Source of the DNA: Pirellulales bacterium
GTDB taxonomy: Bacteria > Planctomycetota > Planctomycetia > Pirellulales > UBA7805
Reading direction: 5' to 3'
Assembly: GCA_030751095.1 (NCBI GenBank)
Contig: JASMGX010000015.1
Span: forward strand, 1 to 35,941
DNA length: 35,941 nucleotides
Below the pieces are notes generated by a model, which was given only the letters and a program-made list of their open reading frames with translations, did no database searches and was not told where the DNA came from. Positions 27,719 to 35,941 of the stretch are shown piece by piece. The first letter of the stretch is position 1. Every line of letters starts with the position of its first letter. The position numbers and the translations under genes were made by a program.

Positions 27719-28621
27719 TTAGCTCCATGGAAGTTTTACGAGGTGTCGCACAGCGTCAGCTAACGCGGAGACAGGTTGGCTGAGAAAATGGTTGGCAAAA
27801 CTTTTGTCGAGCACAGATGCCAAAAGGACGGCAAGGAGCATCCCGCACAGAATCCATTCGCTCATCGATAACAAGACGTCAAACAATTGTGATCGGGCCG
27901 CTGGCGGACTTTGCCGACGTGGATTTGATTCCCCAATGGTTCCTAGCAGCGGTACTTTCCAGAAGGTTTTGGCCATCTGGTTGGTCTCGACCGTGGCAGT
28001 TCGGCCGTTACTGTATACGGCGCAAATCGCGGCTATCACACCGGCAAGACTGGCCGAAAGAAACGTGACTAAAGGGGTGGTGCGGTATGTTCGCTCGGTG
28101 CTCGAGGCGGGAACGATGTGCCAGGCGGTTTCCCCAATCGCGATCTCTTGGGCAAAGGCACGATTTTCAAATCGCTTACAAGTCAGCCAGTTGCCAAGAT
28201 GGTTGACAAAAGCGATGGAGGTGTCGGGATTGTTGCTGGTGAACGAAAGAGAAAAATTGACAAAGAGGGGTGTGGAATCGGGCTGTATTCGAAGAGCAAC
28301 TTGGTCCCTTAACCGCGCTACATCGAGACTCTTTGCGCCAGGGATGCCATCCCGACACAAATCGGCGGCGGTCTGCTCGAGGGGAAGCGCGCGACAGATT
28401 GTCTGCTGTAGGCGCAATCCGTCAGACCAGGGGTTTTGTCGGTTGCTGCAGACCGCCGTCAATTGTGCTACGGCGACAAACCGATCTGAATGCAGTCTGC
28501 CAAAAGCCAATACCAGCAGAAACGCTGCCAAACCGAGTGTGATGGCAATGTATCTGCCGCTCCGCTGCGGACTATGTTTGTCCGACAGATGCCGTTTTGT
28601 TTTCGATCTGCTAGCAGTCAT
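27719..28621 (-). CDS. Wzz/PCP-like polysaccharide chain-length determinant protein without fused kinase
   Basis: N-terminal TM; NNPDTSIAFVNHLGNWL; RTTPLVTFLSASLAGVIAAICAVY (second TM); linker FWKVPLLGTIGES; a third TM (ILCGMLLAVLLASVL) where a kinase would begin. Confidence 0.7.
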   Translation of the reverse strand: MTASRSKTKRHLSDKHSPQRSGRYIAITLGLAAFLLVLAFGRLHSDRFVAVAQLTAVCSNRQNPWSDGLRLQQTICRALPLEQTAADLCRDGIPGAKSLDVARLRDQVALRIQPDSTPLFVNFSLSFTSNNPDTSIAFVNHLGNWLTCKRFENRAFAQEIAIGETAWHIVPASSTERTYRTTPLVTFLSASLAGVIAAICAVYSNGRTATVETNQMAKTFWKVPLLGTIGESNPRRQSPPAARSQLFDVLLSMSEWILCGMLLAVLLASVLDKSFANHFLSQPVSALADAVRHLVKLPWS

Positions 28622-28786
28622 AGAGTGTTTGTACTGGAAGGTCTGACGAGATCACTAAAAATAGAAAGACTTATCCTCCATCGTTCGACATCGACCTGAC
28701 TAGAACGCAACTTGAGAGCGAACAGACGGTCTTGAAAGCTAGCACTGCATGCCTGGAAAGGGAGTTAATGTGCGTTAGCTGCGCAC

Positions 28787-28815
28787 TTGGAATTGGGTCT
28801 TTTCAGCCCTATAAT
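28787..28815 (+). promoter_or_regulatory. Sigma70-type promoter candidate TTGGAA-N17-TATAAT for trpF
   Basis: TTGGAA at 28787-28792, 17-nt spacer, TATAAT at 28810-28815, about 54 nt before the ATG. Confidence 0.65.
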
Positions 28816-28868
28816 CCGACCTGAAATGAGTACGTGGAACTCGGTCCATCAGGTGAGGTGCAACGCGA

Positions 28869-29540
28869 ATGTTTCAAGTCAAAATTTGTGGTATCCGCGA
28901 TGTATCGGATGCTCAGAGTGTGGCTGCGGCGGGTGCCGATGCGATCGGCCTCAATTTCTATCCCGAGAGTTGCCGCTACATATCGATGGAAACGGCAGAA
29001 GAGATTGTCGCGAGCTTGCCGAACGGTTTGGCCCGTGTGGGGCTCTTTGTCAACGCCACGGATGACGAAATCTGCCAGCGCTTTGATCAGTTGGGACTCG
29101 ATTTTATCCAGTTGCACGGCGATGAGCCGCCGGAATTTCTTTTGAGTTTGGGGGGGCGGCCGGTGATCCGTGCCTTCCGGCTCGGGCCGAGTGGTCTGAG
29201 GCCAATGGTTGACTATCTCGATGCCTGTCGATTGCCGGAGGTTAATTTGCAGGCACTTCTGATCGATGCGTACCATGAATCGGCCTATGGAGGGAGTGGC
29301 ATGGTGGCGGATTGGGATCGCTTGCAGTCGGAGCGCGAACTTCTTGAGGGGCTGCCGTTCATCCTTGCCGGGGGACTGACCGCAGAGAATGTTGCCGAGG
29401 CGGTAGGCACTGTTCGTCCCGCTGCGGTCGACACCGCTAGCGGTGTCGAAAAAAGCCCCGGCAAGAAAGATCCGGAGATGGTGCGAAAGTTTGTTACGGC
29501 GGCCCGCCGCGCATTGAGATCTGTCACTGAAGGACCCTAG
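28869..29540 (+). CDS. trpF: Phosphoribosylanthranilate isomerase TrpF
   Basis: FQVKICGIRDVSDAQSVAAAGADAIGLNFYPESCRYIS; VGLFVNATDDEI; FILAGGLTAENVAEAV; AAVDTASGVEKSPGKKD. Confidence 0.95.
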   Translation: MFQVKICGIRDVSDAQSVAAAGADAIGLNFYPESCRYISMETAEEIVASLPNGLARVGLFVNATDDEICQRFDQLGLDFIQLHGDEPPEFLLSLGGRPVIRAFRLGPSGLRPMVDYLDACRLPEVNLQALLIDAYHESAYGGSGMVADWDRLQSERELLEGLPFILAGGLTAENVAEAVGTVRPAAVDTASGVEKSPGKKDPEMVRKFVTAARRALRSVTEGP

Positions 29541-29638
29541 CGATTACCACCGCTAGTCCGTTGTGAGCAAGATGCCATAGGGAGGGACAAAACAGGCTTG
29601 AATTACGGAAGGACTAACCCTTATCATGAGTGGTGTCT

Positions 29639-29698
29639 TGCCAGTCGCCAATCTCCTCTTGGGGATTTTGCCTGCTGAGGATGTTGCCACGGCTGGCA
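29639..29698 (+). promoter_or_regulatory. Structured leader candidate upstream of ahcY
   Basis: Outer 9-bp stem TGCCAGTCG (29639-29647)/CGGCTGGCA (29690-29698) including one G-U; inner hairpin AATCTCC-TCTT-GGGGATT (29650-29667). Confidence 0.45.
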
Positions 29699-29750
29699 GT
29701 CGGCAATTTGCCTGGGATTAGTGTACATATGTATAGAATTGGAGTTTGTT

Positions 29751-31085
29751 GTGTCGCAAGTTGAAACGAACGCGTTGTCGCACAAGGTTGTCGACTGTTC
29801 GCCGGAGGAATTTCAGAATTTGGCGGATTGGGGCCGTAAAGAGATCACTCTTGCCGAAAATGAAATGCCCGGTTTGATGGCGCTGCGAAAAAAATATGGT
29901 GCGACAAAACCGCTAGAGGGCGCGCGGATTGCCGGTTGCCTCCATATGACCATCCAGACGGCGGTTCTCATTGAGACCCTGCTCGAGTTAGGGGCTGAGG
30001 TCACCTGGAGCAGTTGCAATATTTTTTCGACACAAGATCATGCTGCGGTGGCAATCGCTGCGGCCGGTATCCCGGTCTTTGCCTGGAAGGGGATGAGCGA
30101 GGAAGAGTTTGATTGGTGTATTGAACAGACTCTTGTGTTTCCGTCCGGCAAACCGCTGAACATGATACTCGACGATGGTGGCGATTTGACGGCGATGGTC
30201 CACCAGCGTTTCCCCCAATATCTTGCCGAGATCAAAGGGCTGTCTGAGGAGACAACGACCGGCATCAAAGCGCTCTATAAGATGCATCAGGCGGGCGCGC
30301 TGAAGGTCCCGGCGATCAACGTCAATGACTCGGTCACCAAGAGCAAATTCGACAACCTCTATGGTTGTCGCGAATCGCTCGCCGACGGCATCAAACGGGC
30401 TACGGATATAATGATCGCCGGCAAAGTTGTGGTCGTGGCGGGTTATGGTGATGTCGGCAAGGGTTGTGCCCATTCCATGCAGCGGTACGGTGCCCGTGTG
30501 ATCGTGACTGAAATCGATCCGATCAATGCACTGCAGGCGGCGATGGAAGGTTTTGAAGTGATCACCATGGATGAGGCAGCTTCGCAGGGAAATATTTTTG
30601 TGACAACCACCGGCAACCGCGATATTATCACCGGAGCCCATATGCAGGTGATGAAAAATGATGCCATCGTCTGCAATATTGGCCACTTCGATCTCGAAAT
30701 CGATATGGCCTGGCTCAACGGCCAGGAGGATGTCGAATTGGTGGAGATCAAGCCTCAGGTCGATCGTTACACGTTCCCCGATGGCCACTCCATTCTGGTG
30801 CTCGCGCAAGGGCGTCTGGTGAACCTTGGTTGTGCAACCGGCCACCCCTCTTTTGTGATGTCAAATTCGTTCACCAACCAGGTTCTTGCTCAAATTGCGC
30901 TTTGGACAGAATCGGAGAAGTACGATATTGGCATCCATGTGCTCTCCAAAAAACTTGACGAGGAGGTGGCCCGTCTGCATCTGGAGCAATTGGGGGTCAA
31001 GCTCACCAAGCTGACACCCGAGCAGGCGGAGTACATCAACGTACCGGTCGAAGGCCCGTTCAAGCCCGAATATTATCGCTACTAA
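29751..31085 (+). CDS. ahcY: Adenosylhomocysteinase
   Basis: [76 protein letters not shown]-terminal [11 protein letters not shown] start at 29751 with GGAG 6 nt upstream. Confidence 0.97.
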   Translation: MSQVETNALSHKVVDCSPEEFQNLADWGRKEITLAENEMPGLMALRKKYGATKPLEGARIAGCLHMTIQTAVLIETLLELGAEVTWSSCNIFSTQDHAAVAIAAAGIPVFAWKGMSEEEFDWCIEQTLVFPSGKPLNMILDDGGDLTAMVHQRFPQYLAEIKGLSEETTTGIKALYKMHQAGALKVPAINVNDSVTKSKFDNLYGCRESLADGIKRATDIMIAGKVVVVAGYGDVGKGCAHSMQRYGARVIVTEIDPINALQAAMEGFEVITMDEAASQGNIFVTTTGNRDIITGAHMQVMKNDAIVCNIGHFDLEIDMAWLNGQEDVELVEIKPQVDRYTFPDGHSILVLAQGRLVNLGCATGHPSFVMSNSFTNQVLAQIALWTESEKYDIGIHVLSKKLDEEVARLHLEQLGVKLTKLTPEQAEYINVPVEGPFKPEYYRY

Positions 31086-31288
31086 GGATGATTTCGGCGC
31101 CATACAAGCGATCTGGCCCAACGGGTCAGCGCTGCGGGCCGGTATCGATTTGCCAGCCGGGGGTTTGACAACAAAACGGGGCTTCGGGATAACAACTCGC
31201 AGCCTGGTTTTTTGGTGACGCGCGGTGCCCGGAAGCGCACCAGGCCTAGTCGGTTCTCTGTTTCTTTGCCCTCAACCATGAAACGGTC

Positions 31289-32623
31289 ATGCCTAAAATT
31301 GAAGCCTTTGCCGGACTCCGCTACGACCTCGGCCACGTCGGCGCGTTGAGCAATGTCGTGGCTCCCCCTTACGACGTGATCGATCCTGCGATGCAGGATA
31401 GGCTTTACAAAAAACACCCGGCCAATGTTGTCCGGCTGATTCTCAACCGGACCGAACCGGGTGATGATGAACATGAAAATAACTACGCCCGCGCAGCACG
31501 CTTTCTTCGCAATTGGCAGCAGGAAGGGGTCCTTTTTCAGGAGCCCGATCCGGCGGTCTATGTCTACCATCAAATTTTTGAGCAGGAGGGTCATTCCTTG
31601 ATCCGCCGAGGTTTCATGGCCCGCTGCGGACTCGAACGGTTTGGTGAGGGGAATATCTATCCGCACGAAGAGACGATGCCCGGTCCGAAAGCGGATCGCC
31701 TGAAACTGACCCGCGCCTGTGGGGCCAATCTGAGCCAGATCTTTGGCCTCTACCCGGACCCGGAATCCGAAGTCCAGGAGATTTTGGAGGAGGCTGTCCG
31801 AGGCGAAAGTCCCCTTGAGGCGACCGATGAATTAGGAGTCATTCACAGGATCTGGCCGATTACCGATGTGGCCGTTCTGAGCCGGTTGACCGCGGCCACC
31901 GGTCCCAAGCCGATGTTTATTGCCGATGGCCACCACCGGTATGAAACGGCCTGTAATTATCGGGATGAACTGGCTGCAGCGGGGAAATTGGGGCCGACAG
32001 ATCCCGCCAATGGTGTTTTGATGATGTGCGTCGGGATGAATGATCCGGGTCTGATCGTCCAGCCGACGCATCGCCTGTTCCGGGGCCTGCCCGAGTTGAG
32101 CGCCGAGGAACTGGCCGAGACGCTGGGCGACCATTTTTCGACGCATGTTGTTGGTGAGGGGACCGGGTTGGCAGAGAGGGTCTGGGAGGAGATAGAGACG
32201 GAAAATAGCCAGGGAACGATCGGATTATTTACAACCAAAGACCAGCGATGGACGCATGCGCGGATTACAGACACCGGCTCCGAGCGGATGGCTCAGCTGG
32301 CGCCGGATCACAGTCCCGACTGGCGGGAGTTGGGGGTGAGTATCCTACATCGGCTCATCGTTGACGACCTTCTCCACGCCGCCGGACACCCCAAGCCGGG
32401 CTACGTCCATACGGTTTCCGAGCTGGTTCAGGGGCTCAACGAAAATAGTGAGCCGGGGGGTGCGGGCGAAATCAGTGAGCCGTACCGCTTGGCGGCCCTG
32501 GTGATGCCCGCGACGATCGAGCATATCCGGAAGATCAGCGAACATGGTGAGCGGATGCCTGCCAAGAGTACCTACTTCTATCCCAAGCTGCTTGCCGGGC
32601 TCGTGATTCACGCCCATCATTAG
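31289..32623 (+). CDS. DUF1015 family protein
   Basis: FAGLRYDLGHVGALSNVVAPPYDVIDPAMQDRLYKKHPANVVRLILNR; ADGHHRYETACNYRDEL; HPKPGYVHTVSELV. Confidence 0.85.
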   Translation: MPKIEAFAGLRYDLGHVGALSNVVAPPYDVIDPAMQDRLYKKHPANVVRLILNRTEPGDDEHENNYARAARFLRNWQQEGVLFQEPDPAVYVYHQIFEQEGHSLIRRGFMARCGLERFGEGNIYPHEETMPGPKADRLKLTRACGANLSQIFGLYPDPESEVQEILEEAVRGESPLEATDELGVIHRIWPITDVAVLSRLTAATGPKPMFIADGHHRYETACNYRDELAAAGKLGPTDPANGVLMMCVGMNDPGLIVQPTHRLFRGLPELSAEELAETLGDHFSTHVVGEGTGLAERVWEEIETENSQGTIGLFTTKDQRWTHARITDTGSERMAQLAPDHSPDWRELGVSILHRLIVDDLLHAAGHPKPGYVHTVSELVQGLNENSEPGGAGEISEPYRLAALVMPATIEHIRKISEHGERMPAKSTYFYPKLLAGLVIHAHH

Positions 32624-32645
32624 CGCCCCGCAACGAGCACCTCTC

Positions 32646-32669
32646 GGGCGAGCGGGCGAGCGGGCGATC
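32646..32669. repeat. Short tandem repeat GGGCGAGC x2 plus GGGCGATC
   Basis: Direct reading of 32646-32669. Confidence 0.85.
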
Positions 32670-32730
32670 TGTCATGTCTGTTTTCCCTACGACACTTCCG
32701 GAGCGAGTAGACCGCATTTGGCAAGATGGG

Positions 32731-32746
32731 TGTTTCACGTGAAACG
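32731..32746. promoter_or_regulatory. parS centromere-like site TGTTTCACGTGAAACG
   Basis: 15 of 16 positions match the well-known parS consensus TGTTTCACGTGAAACA; located 348 bp upstream of parB. Confidence 0.92.
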
Positions 32747-33093
32747 GGATACATGCGATAGAGGGGAACTTGGTGGCTGCTTTGGTAATATTCTGCGTGC
32801 TGTTTCTGCTTCCCGGAGCGAGAGGGCAGCGTCCTGTGCCCGGAAGAATGTTGTAGTTGCAGCGGTGCTGGCCGAAGGCTTTTTCTCTTTTTATCCGCCG
32901 CCCCCCTGTTCTGCTGCGGGTCTGGCCTCGACTCCCGCTCGCCAACTTTGCTAGACTCCGCGGCCGCGCTTGGGGTCCTGCAGGTTTTTGGGGGCCGATG
33001 CGTCGAAGCAACCGACGAAATTTTGGAGCCAGGCGGCTGCAACAGGTGGCTAGGATGCCGCCCGGTGGAAAACGTACAAGGAGCTAGGGCGGA

Positions 33094-34068
33094 ATGACAA
33101 AACCAGAAAAGAAGCCGACCGAACGAAGGCTTGGTCGCGGTCTAGAAGCCTTGCTCGGCCAGCCCGGTGTTCCCGCCGAGGCGTCCGGGAAGGTTCCGCA
33201 GCCGCAGTCGATTCCTGCCGAGCCGCTCGCGGACGGGCATCTCATTAGTCTCAACGTCTACGAAGTCGATACCAATCCCTACCAGCCCCGGACCGAGTTC
33301 GACGAGGACGAGATTGCCTCGCTCGCCGAAAGCTTGGGCGATCATGGCCTTTTGCAGCCGATTGTCGTCCGGCGTGATGGGAATCGCTACCAGCTTATTT
33401 CTGGAGAACGCCGCTGGCGGGCAGCAATCCGAGCGGGTTGGTCGGAGGTGCCGGCGACGGTCCGAGAGGCGGACGACCAGCAAGTCGCAGAAATGACCAT
33501 CGTCGAGAACCTGCAACGCAAGGATCTCGGCCCCCTCGAGAAAGCGGCCTCTTTCCGCCAGTATCTCGATCGTTTTAATGCCTCGCAGGAGGAATTGGCG
33601 CAGCGGCTCTCGATCGACCGGTCTACCGTCGCTAATCTAATTCGCCTGCTGGAATTGCCGGTATCGGTACAGCAGTTGATTCGGGCCGGCTCGTTGTCCG
33701 CCGGGCACGGTCGGGCCTTGTTGCCGCTCGGTGAGGAGCGTGAGCAGATTGCCATAGCCACGCGGGTCCATAAAGAGCAGTTGAGTGTGCGGGCTACCGA
33801 ACGCTTGATTGCGGAGTTGATTCGTGATGCAGATGAACCGCTCCAACTCGCCGATGGCAAAAAGCGCCCCAAACCCTCCGGTTCTAAGAGCCAGCACATA
33901 ACCTCCCTCGAACAACAACTCCGCGTCGCGCTCGGGACCGGAGTCGATATCCGGCAGGTATCTAAAGGCCGTGGCACGATTACCATTCACTTTACCAGTC
34001 CCGAAGAGTTCGACCGCCTGCATACTGACTTGTGCGGTCGCGACGGACGCTCCGCGAAGGCCGGCTGA
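33094..34068 (+). CDS. parB: Chromosome partitioning protein ParB
   Basis: N-terminal RRLGRGLEALLG, NPYQPRTEFDEDEIASLAESLGDHGLLQPIVVRR, CTP-binding GERRWRA, ENLQRKDLGPLEKA, HTH AQRLSIDRSTVANLIRLLELP. Confidence 0.96.
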   Translation: MTKPEKKPTERRLGRGLEALLGQPGVPAEASGKVPQPQSIPAEPLADGHLISLNVYEVDTNPYQPRTEFDEDEIASLAESLGDHGLLQPIVVRRDGNRYQLISGERRWRAAIRAGWSEVPATVREADDQQVAEMTIVENLQRKDLGPLEKAASFRQYLDRFNASQEELAQRLSIDRSTVANLIRLLELPVSVQQLIRAGSLSAGHGRALLPLGEEREQIAIATRVHKEQLSVRATERLIAELIRDADEPLQLADGKKRPKPSGSKSQHITSLEQQLRVALGTGVDIRQVSKGRGTITIHFTSPEEFDRLHTDLCGRDGRSAKAG

Positions 34069-34080
34069 GCAGAACCGCCA

Positions 34081-34104
34081 TATAGTGTACATAGGAACAC
34101 TATA
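34081..34104. promoter_or_regulatory. Inverted repeat TATAGTGT-N8-ACACTATA just downstream of parB
   Basis: 8-bp perfect arms (34081-34088 / 34097-34104); AT-rich and lacking a T-tract. Confidence 0.6.
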
Positions 34105-34181
34105 GGTCCCACGCCGATCATTGAATTTTGCGGTTTGGGGCGATAGGATTGGGCCTCCACAATCGAGGTTATTCACTTGTT

Positions 34182-34256
34182 CGGGGCGTGGCGCAGTCTG
34201 GCTAGCGCACCTGCTTTGGGAGCAGGGGGTCGTAGGTTCGAATCCTATCGCCCCGA
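34182..34256 (+). tRNA. tRNA-Pro (anticodon TGG)
   Basis: Acceptor CGGGGCG/CGCCCCG, anticodon arm CCTGC-TTTGGGA-GCAGG, T arm GTAGG-TTCGAAT-CCTAT; CCA not encoded. Confidence 0.95.
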
Positions 34257-34263
34257 CTCACAG

Positions 34264-34301
34264 AACCGCTCAATCGCCCCTCGGGCAGCGAGCGGTTTTT
34301 T
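34264..34301 (+). terminator. Intrinsic terminator after tRNA-Pro
   Basis: AACCGCTC...GAGCGGTT stem followed by T-run (34296-34301). Confidence 0.8.
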
Positions 34302-34329
34302 GTTGCGCGGTTGTCTGCCGTGACGCGTA

Positions 34330-35514
34330 CTATTTGTTGCCGGCCGTGAGTCCCGCTTCGATCTCGGCGAGCGACACGCCAAGCGTCTGTCGCGCGATCG
34401 CGTCGAGCCCTTCCCGGTCCCCTTCAAAGTGAAAGGTTGTCTGGATGTGTGTGCCAGACGCACCGCTCTCAAGCGGCAGGGCGGGGCTCGAAGTTTCTAG
34501 CTCGTAAAAGGGCCCGAGCGGCGCAGCTCCCACCTCGGCGGGCCCATCGTTGTAGGCGTTGATCACATCGCCCGCGTAGGGCTGCTCCTGCAGTTCCCAC
34601 TTCGAGTTCACGTAGTCGGTCACTTCTGCGGCGGGCTGGTTGTACTGCACCACCGTCAGCACCCCGCGGGCCGCATCGTAGCTGCCGCAGAGCGGGGTCG
34701 ATCGCCGGGGACTCAGGCCGATTTTGCTGCGGTACTGCCCGTCTGCCGCGAAAAACAGCACCCCATCGGAAGCGCAAAGCCGATCAGCGGGAACCTTGCC
34801 AAAGTAGTCGTCGTTGACCACCGGACCGAGCGCCGCGGTGTCGCCCGCTTTGAAGGGAATCACCACTGTCGTCTTGGGGCCATGCTTGTACATCCCGAGC
34901 ATCCAGATCGAGAGCAAGCCCGATGGCTTGGACCAGTCGGTCGAGCCGATGTTCGTGAGCCAGTTCACCGTGCGGTAGGCCACGGCCGTGAGCGGCGTGT
35001 TGTCCAGTTTGAGCGCCCCTCGAATCGCATCCTCCGAAAGTAATTCCACCTCGCGCTCGATGCGAAACTCAAAGCGGGTCCCCGAATAATTCGTTAGCGC
35101 CGCTTCACGGCGGAACGAGGCACTTTGGCTGCTCTTTTCCACCACCGCAAACGGCTCGGTGTCGATCACCGGGGGGGTCCGCCACTCGGAAAAATCGAAC
35201 GTTGCCCCACGGTCAAAAAAGATGCTGAATTGTCCCCCCTCGGGGCCGAGCCAGAACCGTTCTTCGCCCCCAAAGACGTGGATCTGCGGCTGCTCTTTGC
35301 CGCTCTCGATCAGCCCATAGTTGATCCACCCGTAGCTGGTGCCTCCATTGCCGGTGGCACTGGAGGTCATCACCCGGCCCTGGTAGGCCGGCACGATGGC
35401 AACGCGCGGTCCGTCTGGCGAGTTTTCCAGGACGATCGTCTCCACGTGCGCGGCGAGGAATTTGGCATCCTCTCCAAAATTGCGTTCATCCGCTGCGGCC
35501 TGATAGGCAGTCAC
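34330..35514 (-). CDS. Conserved hypothetical protein, predicted beta-rich (possibly DUF6786-like / mutarotase-like fold)
   Basis: 394 aa intact ORF: ETIVLENSPDGPRVAIVPAYQGRVMTSSATGNGGTSYGWINYGLI...NWLTNIGSTDWSKPSGLLSIWMLGMY. The family assignment is from memory and uncertain. Confidence 0.7.
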   Translation of the reverse strand: MTAYQAAADERNFGEDAKFLAAHVETIVLENSPDGPRVAIVPAYQGRVMTSSATGNGGTSYGWINYGLIESGKEQPQIHVFGGEERFWLGPEGGQFSIFFDRGATFDFSEWRTPPVIDTEPFAVVEKSSQSASFRREAALTNYSGTRFEFRIEREVELLSEDAIRGALKLDNTPLTAVAYRTVNWLTNIGSTDWSKPSGLLSIWMLGMYKHGPKTTVVIPFKAGDTAALGPVVNDDYFGKVPADRLCASDGVLFFAADGQYRSKIGLSPRRSTPLCGSYDAARGVLTVVQYNQPAAEVTDYVNSKWELQEQPYAGDVINAYNDGPAEVGAAPLGPFYELETSSPALPLESGASGTHIQTTFHFEGDREGLDAIARQTLGVSLAEIEAGLTAGNK

Positions 35515-35600
35515 GATCGATCCTCCCAGAAAAAAACGCCAAAACTCGGTGTGTCATCCGCATCTGCCTGGGCAAATTGCAAGACATCTCCCGTGCCGCC

Positions 35601-35941
35601 TTAGCGGAACAAGTAATACAGGACTGCCATCCCTCCGAGCAGCAGCACGCTCAGCAGCTTGTAATTGCCGATTCCGGGCCACCCTTTTTCGCGGAGCGGT
35701 TCCAGTGGCGAGGACCAGTATAGTTTGCTCGATCGTTCCCTTTCGCCGGCCGGCCAGATGAGCGAAAAGACCACCTGTATCGCCACGCACGCGCAGAGCA
35801 GATAAAACGCCTTCATCATGAACGGAATCTGCTGCAAAAAGTCAAAAACCGGCTCCCCCTCGGTGCCGATCTTGCCGGCTACATACACCCCGGCCCCGAG
35901 CAGCGAGCCGAGCCAGAGGGTCCACTTGGCCGAGATGGCCG
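35601..35941 (-). CDS. C-terminal part of a sodium:solute symporter-like membrane protein, 5' end truncated by window edge
   Basis: The frame stays open to the edge (...AISAKWTLWLGSLLGAGVYVAGKIGTEGEPVFDFLQQIPFMMKAFYLLCACVAIQVVFSLIWP...). Hydrophobic helices and a tail consistent with SSS-family C-termini. Confidence 0.65.
   Translation of the reverse strand, partial: AISAKWTLWLGSLLGAGVYVAGKIGTEGEPVFDFLQQIPFMMKAFYLLCACVAIQVVFSLIWPAGERERSSKLYWSSPLEPLREKGWPGIGNYKLLSVLLLGGMAVLYYLFR

Noticed and set aside
29639-29720. Canonical SAH riboswitch
   Set aside because: Only a loose match to the core; required P1 and pseudoknot partners not found by eye, so reported only as an unclassified leader.
29988-30845. 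285-aa minus ORF antisense to ahcY
   Set aside because: Shadow ORF in a codon-biased gene; composition is His/Asp-rich without recognisable domain, and ahcY is certain.
34169-34177. DnaA box (TTATTCACT) marking oriC near parB
   Set aside because: Single imperfect match; no cluster of DnaA boxes or AT-rich unwinding element seen in the window.
1-35941. CRISPR arrays, insertion sequences, prophage genes, rRNA
   Set aside because: No regularly spaced repeats, transposase/integrase motifs, structural phage genes or rRNA signatures were seen.

Overview
This looks like an ordinary chromosomal stretch of a Planctomycetota bacterium. The taxonomic call is inferred from planctomycete-type zinc-ribbon/GYF_2, YTV-like and coiled-coil secreted proteins. 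I call about 28 coding genes, one tRNA-Pro(TGG), a parS-like site and several intrinsic-terminator or promoter candidates. I saw no rRNA, CRISPR array, transposase or phage module. Housekeeping genes recognised: rsmD-like, cyclophilin, nadA, trpG/pabA, moeA, lnt, carA, trpF, ahcY and parB. The most interesting accessory locus is a minus-strand block at 24126..28621. It encodes a polysaccharide co-polymerase (Wzz/PCP-like) whose kinase is not fused, an ExeA-type AAA ATPase, and a BY-kinase-like protein that appears to have lost its Walker A lysine. A sugar epimerase follows. Other points of interest: a two-gene zinc-ribbon/GYF_2 plus membrane-inserted P-loop NTPase unit; a parS site upstream of a parB with no adjacent parA; an inverted copy of the tRNA-Pro 3' end just upstream of the tRNA; a 22-bp perfect palindrome next to a 31-bp tandem duplication upstream of an amino-acid permease; a structured leader before ahcY; and a terminator facing the wrong way upstream of carA. 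Two edge-truncated genes (1..1110 and 35601..35941, both minus) are missing or shortened in the supplied ORF track.
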